Of a stretch of 24,830 bases of DNA, positions 7,694-15,273 are shown in pieces. The DNA is from Rhodospirillaceae bacterium UBA4468 (GTDB lineage: Bacteria; Pseudomonadota; Alphaproteobacteria; Rhodospirillales; Casp-alpha2), in contig DGOK01000007.1 of assembly GCA_002389385.1 (NCBI GenBank), positions 1 through 24,830 of the forward strand, written 5' to 3'. The translations under genes and the position numbers were made by a program. Below the pieces are notes generated by a model. That model made no database searches, had not been told where the DNA came from, and saw only the letters and a list, made by a program, of their open reading frames with translations. Every line of letters begins with the position of its first letter. Position 1 is the stretch's first letter.

Positions 7694-8923
7694 ATGGATA
7701 CATCATTCTCCGACATACCCAATCAATTCCAGAATAATGGCAACCGCCGCAAGACGTTCTTTGAAGCGATCATCCTGAGATGGCTTCGGAAGATTGAGCG
7801 CGGTCATTTTACGATCGAGTTTCCATCTGGTGCACGTTACATCCTACAAGGCCTCGAGCCTGAGCCTGTTGCAGATTTGAAGATACATGACTTTCGCACG
7901 TTGTATCGCCTGCTTGCTGGTGGCGACACGGGTTTTGCCGAAGGATTCATGGCAGGCGAATGGGAGACATCTGACCTCGCTGCCCTATTGCGCTTTGGCA
8001 CGGCGAATGAGGACGCTTTATCCGGGACTTTGGGTAAGCATTGGGTGATGAGTGTCGTTGAACGTTTGCGTCATGGACTCCGTGCGAACACACGAAATGG
8101 CAGCCGCCGTAACATTGCCGCGCATTATGATCTGGGCAATAGTTTCTATGGGCAATGGCTCGATGAGACGATGACATATTCATCGGCGATATTTGAGGAT
8201 GCCAGCGAGTCCATGGTTGTTGCACAACGGCGCAAGTACATGCGTCTGGCTGAAAAACTCGAACTCACCAAGGGGAACCGTGTTCTTGAAATCGGTTGTG
8301 GCTGGGGTGGATTTGCCGAAATCGCCGCAGCAGAATTCGGCTGCAATGTTGTCTGTTTAACATTATCCAATGAACAAGCGGCTTTTACGCGGGAGCGTAT
8401 GGTCCGCAAAGGCCTTAATCACCTCGTTGAAATTCGAATACAGGATTACCGGGATGTTGAGGGATCGTTTGATAAGATCGCCTCAATCGAAATGTTTGAA
8501 GCTGTCGGTGAAAAATATTGGCCGACGTATTTGAAGGCATTGCACGATAGATTAAAGCCCGGTGGTCGTGCCGGACTGCAAATCATTACGATTGAAGACG
8601 ATACGTTTGAGACCTATCGTCGCGACCCTGATTTTATTCAGCGTTATATTTTTCCAGGCGGCATGTTGCCAGGAAAAACGAGATTGGCCGCGGCGATAGA
8701 CACGGCTGCCCTTAAGATTACAGATAGCTATTATTTTGGCGCGTCATACGCAGAGACGTTGCGTCGCTGGGATGAAGGTTTTACAGGCGCCTGGCCGAAA
8801 ATCGAAGCGCTGGGATTTGATCAGCGGTTCTATCTGATGTGGCATTATTATCTGTGTTATTGCATGATTGGATTTGAGCACGGCACCATCGATGTCGGCC
8901 AATTTGTCATAGAACATAAATGA
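7694..8923 (+). CDS. Cyclopropane-fatty-acyl-phospholipid synthase-like methyltransferase
   Basis: Members transfer a methyl or methylene group from S-adenosylmethionine to the double bond of phospholipid acyl chains at the membrane. The 409-residue product has an N-terminal lipid-binding-like part. It has the family block AAHYDLGNSFYGQWLDETM at 142-160, the SAM motif VLEIGCGWGG at 197-206 and EMFEAVGEKYWPTY further on. Its length suits the family. Beside a flavin oxidoreductase and DUF1365, and divergent from rpoE-chrR, it is more likely to make a modified (methylated or furan-type) acyl chain or a stress-induced cyclopropane lipid than the classical stationary-phase product. The next gene overlaps it by ATGA. 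Confidence 0.92.
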   Translation: MDTSFSDIPNQFQNNGNRRKTFFEAIILRWLRKIERGHFTIEFPSGARYILQGLEPEPVADLKIHDFRTLYRLLAGGDTGFAEGFMAGEWETSDLAALLRFGTANEDALSGTLGKHWVMSVVERLRHGLRANTRNGSRRNIAAHYDLGNSFYGQWLDETMTYSSAIFEDASESMVVAQRRKYMRLAEKLELTKGNRVLEIGCGWGGFAEIAAAEFGCNVVCLTLSNEQAAFTRERMVRKGLNHLVEIRIQDYRDVEGSFDKIASIEMFEAVGEKYWPTYLKALHDRLKPGGRAGLQIITIEDDTFETYRRDPDFIQRYIFPGGMLPGKTRLAAAIDTAALKITDSYYFGASYAETLRRWDEGFTGAWPKIEALGFDQRFYLMWHYYLCYCMIGFEHGTIDVGQFVIEHK

Positions 8924-10305
8924 GTGCGCGAGACACCGCCAAGTTAACAAAGCGGATATTGTTCGCGTATGCGTTACCTGCATTCGTGGTCGCGCTTCCG
9001 ACTATCCCGATCTACATCAATCTACCGTCTTACTATGGGATTGAACTAGGCCTAGGCCTTGCAGCTACAGGTTTGATTCTATTGTTAGCTCGGATTTTCG
9101 ATACGGTTACGGACCCATTGATTGGCGTCCTGAGCGATCGATTAAATTTTAAGGGTGCGCGCCGGAAGCCATGGATTGCTGTGGGTGCTGTGGTTGCCGG
9201 TGTTGGGCTTTATAAAGTGCTGAACCCGCCAGCAGATGTCGATGCCAGTTATTTGCTGGGTTGGTGTATTCTACTTTACGGCGGATGGACGATGGTCGCT
9301 GTTCCCTATTTTGCCTGGGGTGCAGAACTCAGCGATGATTATGATGAGCGAACACGTATTACGTCTTGGCGTGAAGCCGCAGGATTACTGGGTATTCTAG
9401 GTGCCGGTGCTGTTAGTACTGTCGCCGTCAATCTGGGTTTGGGTGATGGGAATCCTGTTGCGAGTATCGCATGGCTTGCGATTGCGCTGGGGATTGTTGC
9501 CTTTCCAATCTTGTTAAGAACAGTCCCGGACACAATGCCAGCGAAGCATGCGCCGGCACCGGTTAGCTTCTCAAAATTTAAATCCGAAGTCCGCTCGTTA
9601 GCGGCGAACACCCCTTTTGTCAGGCTACTGGGTGCATGGTTTATCAACGGTCTTGCGAACGGCATTCCTTCGGCGTTGTTCCTGATTTATTTACAATATG
9701 CCTTGGGGGCAGGCGAGGCTGATCAGCCGCTCTTTATTCTGGTGTATTTTTTATCAGGCGTGTTGGCGATCCCGCTTTGGTTAAAAGTCAGCCAACGATA
9801 TGGCAAGCATCGGACATGGTGTGTCTCCATGATGTTTGCTGTGTTTGCTTTTGCGATGGTGCCGTTCATCCCAACGGGTGAGATTTTAATGTTTGGCATC
9901 GTGTGCGTGATTACCGGGATGGCGCTGGGTGCAGATCTTTCATTGCCCCCCGCTATTCAGGCCGACGTACTGGATTATGATCGTTGGAAGCATAAACGTG
10001 TGCGCGCTGGTGTGCAGTTCGCGATGTGTGGCATGGCCACCAAGCTTGCGCTTGCGGTCTCTGTTGGGATCGCGCTGCCAAGTCTAGAAGGCCTAGGGTT
10101 TACTCCTGAAGCGCCAACGCCGGATGGCATCTGGGCGTTGATATTTCTTTATGGTGTTGTCCCGATTGGGATAAAGGTACTTGCGATCGCGATGGTCTGG
10201 AACTTCCCCATAACGGCGGCGAAGCATGCGATCATTCGCAAGCGTTTGCAGCAACGTGATGCGACGACTGACTTACAAAGCGATGAAGTTTCGAAGCCGC
10301 TCTAG
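8920..10305 (+). CDS. GPH-type (sugar/cation symporter-like) MFS transporter
   Basis: The 461-residue protein has about twelve hydrophobic segments. It shows glycoside-pentoside-hexuronide family marks: ARIFDTVTDPLIGVLSDR near residue 60, GARRKPWIAVG near residue 78 and an RTRITSWREAAGLLG stretch near residue 145. Its ATG overlaps the methyltransferase stop, making it the last gene of the operon. A similar transporter accompanies these genes in Rhodobacter. The substrate is unknown; a lipid or lipid precursor would suit the context, but that is inference. Its last 33 bases overlap the end of the opposing SnoaL-like gene. Confidence 0.88.
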   Translation: MSARDTAKLTKRILFAYALPAFVVALPTIPIYINLPSYYGIELGLGLAATGLILLLARIFDTVTDPLIGVLSDRLNFKGARRKPWIAVGAVVAGVGLYKVLNPPADVDASYLLGWCILLYGGWTMVAVPYFAWGAELSDDYDERTRITSWREAAGLLGILGAGAVSTVAVNLGLGDGNPVASIAWLAIALGIVAFPILLRTVPDTMPAKHAPAPVSFSKFKSEVRSLAANTPFVRLLGAWFINGLANGIPSALFLIYLQYALGAGEADQPLFILVYFLSGVLAIPLWLKVSQRYGKHRTWCVSMMFAVFAFAMVPFIPTGEILMFGIVCVITGMALGADLSLPPAIQADVLDYDRWKHKRVRAGVQFAMCGMATKLALAVSVGIALPSLEGLGFTPEAPTPDGIWALIFLYGVVPIGIKVLAIAMVWNFPITAAKHAIIRKRLQQRDATTDLQSDEVSKPL

Positions 10306-10689
10306 AACCCAGCCGATGCCTGGTAGGTGTTCATAAAAGTCTCTGGCAGCATCCCAATAATCAATATGCGCTGACACGCGGCCATCATCGGCAAAAATTA
10401 ATTTTGTCGTGCCGTCAAAAATCCAGGGCTTATCTCTGAGTATGCCTTCGAAGCGCCATTCCATGATACAGACCTGACCATCGATCGCGGCGTGGTAAAC
10501 AAAAAATTTCACATCGCCAATGGTTTCAAACATATGCGCAAAGATCGCACGCATATTCTCTATACCCTGCACATCGTTGAAGGGGTCTTTAAAGCGCACA
10601 TCTTCAGTTACATATGTAGATAGATCTGCGAGAGACGCAGGCGTCAACGTTTCCATATATAGCTGATATGCGTCACATAATGTTGTCAT
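10273..10689 (-). CDS. SnoaL-like / nuclear transport factor 2 fold protein
   Basis: This 138-residue protein has the compact cone-shaped NTF2-like pattern: an N-terminal helix (AYQLYMETLTPASLADL), then FKDPFNDVQGIENMRAIF, and C-terminal strands with MEWRFEG and HIDYWDAARDFYEHLP. Such domains act as small hydrolases, isomerases or ligand-binding partners, often for steroid-like or polyketide substrates. The ATG overlaps the stop of the upstream dehydrogenase (ATGA), so it is the third gene of the DUF6134 operon. Its function is not known. Its end overlaps the transporter gene tail to tail. Confidence 0.85.
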   Translation of the reverse strand: MTTLCDAYQLYMETLTPASLADLSTYVTEDVRFKDPFNDVQGIENMRAIFAHMFETIGDVKFFVYHAAIDGQVCIMEWRFEGILRDKPWIFDGTTKLIFADDGRVSAHIDYWDAARDFYEHLPGIGWVLERLRNFIAL

Positions 10690-11450
10690 GGCCGTGTCAT
10701 CCTCCGTGTGATGGCAAAATACAGAGCGTCAGGTATCAATTTGAACGCTGTCAAAATCCAGGCAAGTCGCCTTGGAAATCTGATCTCGAAAGTGTTAGAT
10801 TTGAGTCCTGCTACAATTCGCTCGACAGCGTCATCAAGAGACATCAGGAAAGGCATTGAAAATTCGTTCTTATCGGTCAGAGGCGTTTTCACAAAGCCTG
10901 GATTAATCAATTGTAGTTTGACGTCATTGGCATCGAGTTCTGGCTTTAAAGACTCACACATATTTATTAGTGCTGCTTTGGATGCGCCGTAAGCTGCAGA
11001 TGTTGGCAAGCCACGATACCCTGCAACAGACGCGACGACAGCAATGTGACCAGCGCGGCGTTCCATAAATCTTGGGATGATTTCGCTCAGGCCATTGACT
11101 GTCCCCATCAAGTTTATATCGATGAGTTTTTGGAAGGGCTCCCGTGAAAAATGAGAGGCGGTCACTTCTTGATGCGTTCCAGCATTTAGAATAGCCAGGT
11201 TAATGTTACCAAGCTTAGCTTCAATATCTTTGATCACTTTCGTTGTCGCATCGACGTCGGTCACGTCTAGGGGAAATTTATGTACGGTGCCATTTGCACA
11301 TTCGGCTTCAAGTGACGCGAGGTCATTTTCTGTGCGCGCGCTGACAGCAACTGTCCATCCATCCAGTGTTAGACGCTTGGCAAGCGCACGTCCAATTCCC
11401 TTTCCAGCTCCTGTGATCCAGGCGACACGACGTTCTGTGAGATTGGTCAT
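10686..11450 (-). CDS. Short-chain dehydrogenase/reductase
   Basis: A 254-residue classical SDR that should reduce or oxidise a carbonyl or alcohol with NAD(P)(H) in the cytoplasm. The cofactor motif TGAGKGIG lies at 13-20, NAG at 89-91, and the catalytic S141, Y154 and K158 are all present. The C-terminus ends with a hydrophobic segment. The frame is open 14 codons further upstream to 11492. The ATG at 11450 overlaps the DUF6134 stop by ATGA, which fits the other junctions in this operon, so I chose it. The substrate is unknown; with an RpoE-type promoter upstream it may process a lipid oxidation product. Confidence 0.92.
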   Translation of the reverse strand: MTNLTERRVAWITGAGKGIGRALAKRLTLDGWTVAVSARTENDLASLEAECANGTVHKFPLDVTDVDATTKVIKDIEAKLGNINLAILNAGTHQEVTASHFSREPFQKLIDINLMGTVNGLSEIIPRFMERRAGHIAVVASVAGYRGLPTSAAYGASKAALINMCESLKPELDANDVKLQLINPGFVKTPLTDKNEFSMPFLMSLDDAVERIVAGLKSNTFEIRFPRRLAWILTAFKLIPDALYFAITRRMTRP

Positions 11451-12166
11451 TGAGCCATCTGTGAGGTCATCCCACCCTGACATTGACGACATACGTATTC
11501 GATCACAGACCCGTCTCTTCCTTTGAAACGTAATTTTACCCAGCGGCCCATATCATCGTACCAAACTTCATTAATGAGATCCCCTGTATAGGTATAACGC
11601 ATTGCTGGAATAATACCGGATTCAGTTTTTACGTTTTCATAGCCAGCGGCATTGATCAGGACATTGTTGATTTCACCGGTCAGAGTATTCAGGACCTGAT
11701 CCTGTTTTAGAACCTCAGCATTCCAGTGGTTGGTTGGGTAAATCGGTAGATTTATATCGAGACTATTCGTTCCACGTGTAAGCCGTAAACGCGACCCTTG
11801 TTGGTCGGCAAGCATTGAAAATAGCGTGCCGTCGTCATTAACACTAATTTCTAGTTTGTTGAGGATGCCGTCACGCCAAATGGCGCGTGAGTCATATCGA
11901 TACTGAAAGGCAGTAAAAAAAAGGATATCTATCTGCATTCGCGATGCACTGTTGACGACAATTTTGTCATCGTTGGTGTCAAACCGTACAAGGTGGTCGC
12001 CGATTTTCTTGCCCGATCGCATAATATCGAACTGCATTTCTGTCCCATATAACGCAATTGGGTCTTTAGCATTAAAGGCTGCGGGTACAGCCTTTTGTGC
12101 AGGCGCAGTCCCAACGAATGTGAGAGATAGAAAAAATATACCGCAGAGAGATCGAAAATTTGTCAT
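11447..12166 (-). CDS. Exported DUF6134-like protein
   Basis: The 239-residue product starts with a signal peptide: hydrophobic LCGIFFLSLTFVG, then an alanine-rich APA region with cleavage near residue 23. The rest is rich in beta-strand patterns, resembling DUF6134/DUF3108 periplasmic proteins (YGTEMQFDIMRSGKKIGDH near residue 40). A YVCRQC pair of cysteines lies near the end. No enzymatic motif is evident and the function is unknown. It is the first gene of a three-gene operon behind a good RpoE-type promoter, so a role at the envelope under oxidative stress is inferred. Confidence 0.75.
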   Translation of the reverse strand: MTNFRSLCGIFFLSLTFVGTAPAQKAVPAAFNAKDPIALYGTEMQFDIMRSGKKIGDHLVRFDTNDDKIVVNSASRMQIDILFFTAFQYRYDSRAIWRDGILNKLEISVNDDGTLFSMLADQQGSRLRLTRGTNSLDINLPIYPTNHWNAEVLKQDQVLNTLTGEINNVLINAAGYENVKTESGIIPAMRYTYTGDLINEVWYDDMGRWVKLRFKGRDGSVIEYVCRQCQGGMTSQMAQ

Positions 12167-12212
12167 AAAATTAGCTATTAAGATCCTGAATTAACTTAAT
12201 TTGTACTTCGAC

Positions 12213-12242
12213 TATTTACGTTGCATTCGACCTATTGGATCA
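12213..12242 (-). promoter_or_regulatory. RpoE/ChrR-type promoter of the DUF6134-SDR-SnoaL operon
   Basis: On the minus strand a perfect TGATCC (12237-12242) is followed after 18 bases by TAAATA (12213-12218). This matches the promoter type used by RpoE of the ChrR family. The -10 is 46 bases before the ATG of the exported protein, giving a 5' leader of about 40 bases. Ribosome binding upstream of that ATG looks weak. Confidence 0.65.
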
Positions 12243-12336
12243 CTGTGTGACGACTCTTTAGTATTAGGGGCATAAGCGACCCTATCATGTGTCGACGTCA
12301 TTACCTTGGCACAATAGAGTTTTCTCCTCAGTATGA

Positions 12337-12819
12337 TTATGTGCCGTATCTCGGGGGTGCGTAACTGCCCTGCAACTTGAGAGCGGTGACGTATTAAGAG
12401 AAGGCGCTGCGATCTTGCAATTCATCGCAGACCAGCATGCGGATCTAAAACTGGCCCCACCAGCTGGCTCGTTGGAACGCGCACATCTTCAAGAGCACCT
12501 GAATTACACAAGTTCAGAACTTCACAAAGCTTTTTGGCCGTTCTTTTCAAGAACTTCTAGCGAAGCAGAGAAGGATCAGGCGAAGTCGAACGTTACAAAG
12601 AAATTCGATTATCTCGATGCTATGCTCAGCGATAGCCGGATGTACTTGCTTGGTGATCAGTTCACCGTAGCTGACGCCTATATGTTTGTTGTCTGCAATT
12701 GGTCAAACTTCGTTGGCATTGATTTGTCAGAGTGGCCAGCCCTGTCTGCAAATGTGGACCGCGTTGCTATACGTCCCGCCACTCAATCCGTAATGAAGGC
12801 CGAAGGATTGCTCAACTAA
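12337..12819 (+). pseudogene. Glutathione S-transferase remnant (N-terminal half missing)
   Basis: The open frame runs from just after a TGA at 12334-12336. It reads CVTALQLESGDVLREGAAILQFIADQ, given here as the end of a GST thioredoxin domain, and then an all-helical C-terminal domain with SRMYLLGDQFTVADAYMF. A complete GST needs about 60 more N-terminal residues with the glutathione-binding motif. These are not in frame. A neighbouring frame around 12320-12345 reads SPQYDYV, which could be the continuation across a frameshift. No ATG or ribosome-binding site fits. The 134-codon piece from the TTG at 12415 is therefore probably not a real gene. The stop overlaps the next ATG (TAATG). Confidence 0.7.
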
Positions 12820-13205
12820 TGGAAAAACAAAATTTTGCAGCCATTGTCCGCGCGATGGAAATCTACTTTGACGGCCTCTATCAAGCTGATAGCAAGACAT
12901 TGGCCAATGTCTTTCATCCGGATGCTTGGTACGTCAACGCCCTCGAAGGCGATTATATGAACAGGTCCATGCTCGAGTACTACACTGTTGTAGGTGGCCG
13001 CGTGCTACCTGCACAAACCGGTGATGAACGCGACGACCAGATACTCTCTATTAAATTTGGCGTTAATCGCATGGTATTCGTTGAAGCTCAAATGACAATG
13101 TCAGGTCGAGTATATCTCGATTAATTAACATTGATTTTAGATGATGGCGAATGGCGAATCATTGCAAAAATATTCTCATCGACCTCCATAATGGAGACTA
13201 CCTAG
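12819..13205 (+). pseudogene. NTF2/lumazine-binding-like gene with premature stop
   Basis: From the ATG at 12819 the frame codes for 101 residues of a nuclear transport factor 2-like domain (FDGLYQADSKTLANVFHPDA, LEGDYMNRSMLEYY). It ends at a TAA at 13122-13124. The same frame goes on past the stop as LTLILDDGEWRIIAKIF and STSIMETT to a TAG at 13203-13205. That is exactly how this family normally ends (YLxLL..DGEWRI..K.F). The gene is thus interrupted by one in-frame stop. The cause could be a point mutation or small indel at the GATTAATTA sequence, or a base-call error. It would be about 129 residues if intact. Confidence 0.75.
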
Positions 13206-13439
13206 ATGCCTTATGTGAACATCAAAATAACCCGCGAAGGCGGCCCAGATGGCAACGACCTTAGTGATGCCGAGAAAGCCGAGTTGATACATGGCACAAC
13301 AGAGTTGTTGGCACGGATTCTTGGCAAATCCCCAGCATCGACGTTTATCGTTATCGATGAGGTCGGTCTGAATGATTGGTGCATTGGCGGTTTACCCGTC
13401 CCTGAATACCGCAACAAGCTCGAGCAAACCCAAAAATAA
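13206..13439 (+). CDS. 4-oxalocrotonate tautomerase family enzyme
   Basis: The 77-residue product has the catalytic proline directly after the initiator Met (MPYVNIKITREGG), which becomes the N-terminal general base. It then has the helix DAEKAELIHGTTELLARIL and STFIVIDEVGLNDWCIGG, the usual tautomerase pattern. It keto-enolises a small 2-oxo acid or similar compound; the substrate cannot be read. GGAG lies nine bases before the ATG. The gene directly follows the stop of the broken NTF2-like gene, so it was probably part of the same operon and may be its only intact survivor. Confidence 0.88.
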   Translation: MPYVNIKITREGGPDGNDLSDAEKAELIHGTTELLARILGKSPASTFIVIDEVGLNDWCIGGLPVPEYRNKLEQTQK

Positions 13440-13481
13440 AACTGAGGGGTTTTCGTTTGCGATATTTTCAAACGGGACCCC

Positions 13482-14351
13482 TTACTCGGCTCTGTGCTTG
13501 GCCTGCTGATCAAAAAAGGACGCCGTACTCGGCAGCTGGGGCAATTCAAGTTGAAACGGGACTGAGCGCACCCTGTTTGTTTTCTCTCCACGGACAACCA
13601 TGCCTTCGTATTTTGTTGGCATCGCGCTTGAAGATACGGGGACCGCATCCTCAGCTGTATAGACGCAAATAAATAATGTTCGTGGATTTTCAGACATATT
13701 GGCCGTTGAGCCATGCAAAAGGCGGGTATGCATCAGGCAAACGGACCCCGCTTGGCCAACGCATCGCTTTGCCTTTGGCAGACTCGCTTCCGCAACTTCA
13801 TCCGTGACCGCCCCCGTAAAAACACCATCATGCCACAGGCCATGTAACTCTTCTTTGTGTGAACCTGGCACGACTTCCAAAGGGCCATTTTCCAAAGTGA
13901 CCTCATCGATCATCAAAAGTGCCGTGACGATGTCATCATTTGTATGAGGTGTGAATGGGAAGTCCTGATGCCATTTTACGGCGGTTTCACCACCCGGCAA
14001 TTTGGAGTTAATTTTAGAGTGATGGAATTTTACATTCGGGCCGATAAGATCTGCGATACAGTCTGTCATCCGGCTTAAGGCCATCGCCTGGTAGTAAGCG
14101 CCCGATACTTCGACAGGAGCATTCACCCGGCGCAGCCTCGGCTTATCAGCTCGATGCCCTGGCTCAAGGTCAAACTGGGGACGTCCATTGATCGTCTCGC
14201 CGTATGATTCTGAGTGACCACAGCTTTCCTCGACCCAGCCTGAGAAATCGGTTTGCATCGTATGCAGCAACGCAGCGTCGACAACATCCTCAACGACCAA
14301 GTATCCGTCGCGCCAGAAATCTTCTTTTTGTGCTTTGCTCAACATTGCCAT
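13482..14351 (-). CDS. Phytanoyl-CoA dioxygenase (PhyH) family protein
   Basis: A 289-residue Fe(II)/2-oxoglutarate dioxygenase. The iron-binding triad is visible as H128 and D130 (VKWHQDFPF) and H213 (LLHGSTANMS), and R224 (NPRTLFICVY) should bind 2-oxoglutarate. Further family marks are DGYLVVEDVVD near residue 15 and NGPLEVVPGSHKEELHG near residue 155. AGAGGG lies about eight bases before the ATG. It starts 12 bases after the stop of the CDP-alcohol phosphatidyltransferase on the same strand, so the two are probably co-transcribed. Hydroxylation of a lipid or alcohol is a guess from that pairing; many PhyH proteins act on small molecules. Confidence 0.9.
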   Translation of the reverse strand: MAMLSKAQKEDFWRDGYLVVEDVVDAALLHTMQTDFSGWVEESCGHSESYGETINGRPQFDLEPGHRADKPRLRRVNAPVEVSGAYYQAMALSRMTDCIADLIGPNVKFHHSKINSKLPGGETAVKWHQDFPFTPHTNDDIVTALLMIDEVTLENGPLEVVPGSHKEELHGLWHDGVFTGAVTDEVAEASLPKAKRCVGQAGSVCLMHTRLLHGSTANMSENPRTLFICVYTAEDAVPVSSSAMPTKYEGMVVRGEKTNRVRSVPFQLELPQLPSTASFFDQQAKHRAE

Positions 14352-14363
14352 TACTCGACCCTC

Positions 14364-15110
14364 TTAATCTCTTTTACGAAACAGATCACCTAACCAAAAT
14401 GCCTGCGCGCCAATGGCACCAAAGGGCAACAATACCCAGACAACATCAAACGCGGCTAGAACCAGGATAATAAAGCAAAATTCAGCGCGGCTGGCCGTGT
14501 GGAAGAAATAGAAGAGTTTGTCCTTGAGCGTTTTTGCTTCATCAGCGACAGCCTCACCTTGATCAGCATCCGATGCCTCAGCCGCCGCTGCTTCACGTTC
14601 TGCTGCTTTTCGTGCTTGGGTGTAGCGATTGGCACGAACGAGATCGATAGCATAATCAATCGTCGATCCTACTGCCGCAATCAATCCAAGATAAAACCAC
14701 CACACCTCGCCATCAGCTATCCATATCCCATAACCAAGTGCCGCAAAGAATGACGTATCAATGATCCAGTCAACGAAGTCATCAAATGAGGCGCCAAAGG
14801 GCGAACTTTGCCCTTTCATCCGCGCGATGACGCCATCGCAATAATCGAGCACATAACTAAGGACGATTAGAAGTGCCCCATAGACGTTCCAGATCAACTC
14901 ACCTTTGAGAAAAAAGCTGCATCCTGTGAGCCCAACAATCATCGAAATGAACGTCACTTGATTGGCGCTGACCGGTAACCGAACGGCAACCAATGACGCA
15001 TAATAACCAAGCATGCGGGTCACAGGAAAAACCACGTTGGGTTTAACAATAACAGGCGCGCTTCTGCCTGCTTCATCTGTGGCTTGCTTGACTTCGATCG
15101 ACACGGACAT
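14364..15110 (-). CDS. CDP-alcohol phosphatidyltransferase (first copy)
   Basis: An integral membrane enzyme that moves a phosphatidyl (or similar) group from a CDP-activated donor to an alcohol. The 248-residue product has the complete signature D89, D92-G93, A96-R97, G106, D110 and D114, in the DxxDGxxARx8GxxxDxxxD spacing. Several membrane segments follow. A charged, alanine-rich cytoplasmic loop near 170-200 (EREAAAAEASDADQ) is unusual. It diverges from hpnL across a 163-base gap and precedes the PhyH gene by 12 bases. The acceptor is unknown: it is not clearly PgsA, PssA or Pcs, and a hopanoid-related or inositol-like acceptor is conceivable. Confidence 0.9.
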   Translation of the reverse strand: MSVSIEVKQATDEAGRSAPVIVKPNVVFPVTRMLGYYASLVAVRLPVSANQVTFISMIVGLTGCSFFLKGELIWNVYGALLIVLSYVLDYCDGVIARMKGQSSPFGASFDDFVDWIIDTSFFAALGYGIWIADGEVWWFYLGLIAAVGSTIDYAIDLVRANRYTQARKAAEREAAAAEASDADQGEAVADEAKTLKDKLFYFFHTASRAEFCFIILVLAAFDVVWVLLPFGAIGAQAFWLGDLFRKRD

Positions 15111-15273
15111 CGTGAATGGATCCCGGTTTTTGTTGATACACGATATTTACCGTAATGTGCCATTTAGGACAAACCCGCAGCGATTTAACGTTCGGTTCAA
15201 GATAGCCGACGATGACTTTACTTGGGGTTTGTATGGGCCAAGCGCCAAGTGATAGGTTCCGGCCAGATTTAAC

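Noticed and set aside
12167..12336. RNA gene or mobile-element end in the gap before the GST remnant
   Set aside because: Apart from the RpoE-type promoter no tRNA-like fold, inverted repeat or target duplication could be seen.
12415..12819. Intact 134-residue protein-coding gene starting at TTG
   Set aside because: It is only the C-terminal domain of a GST and its frame continues upstream into the end of the thioredoxin domain, so it is a remnant.
13424..13460. Terminator between the convergent tautomerase and PhyH genes
   Set aside because: Short A/T-rich complementary pieces (GCAAAC with GTTTGC, AAAAC with GTTTT) can pair, but the stem is interrupted and there is no clear T-run; too weak to list.
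15111..15273. Possible tRNA piece (GGTTCAAGAT near 15194) in the divergent phosphatidyltransferase/hpnL gap
   Set aside because: The T-arm-like string has no matching arms or acceptor stem around it.
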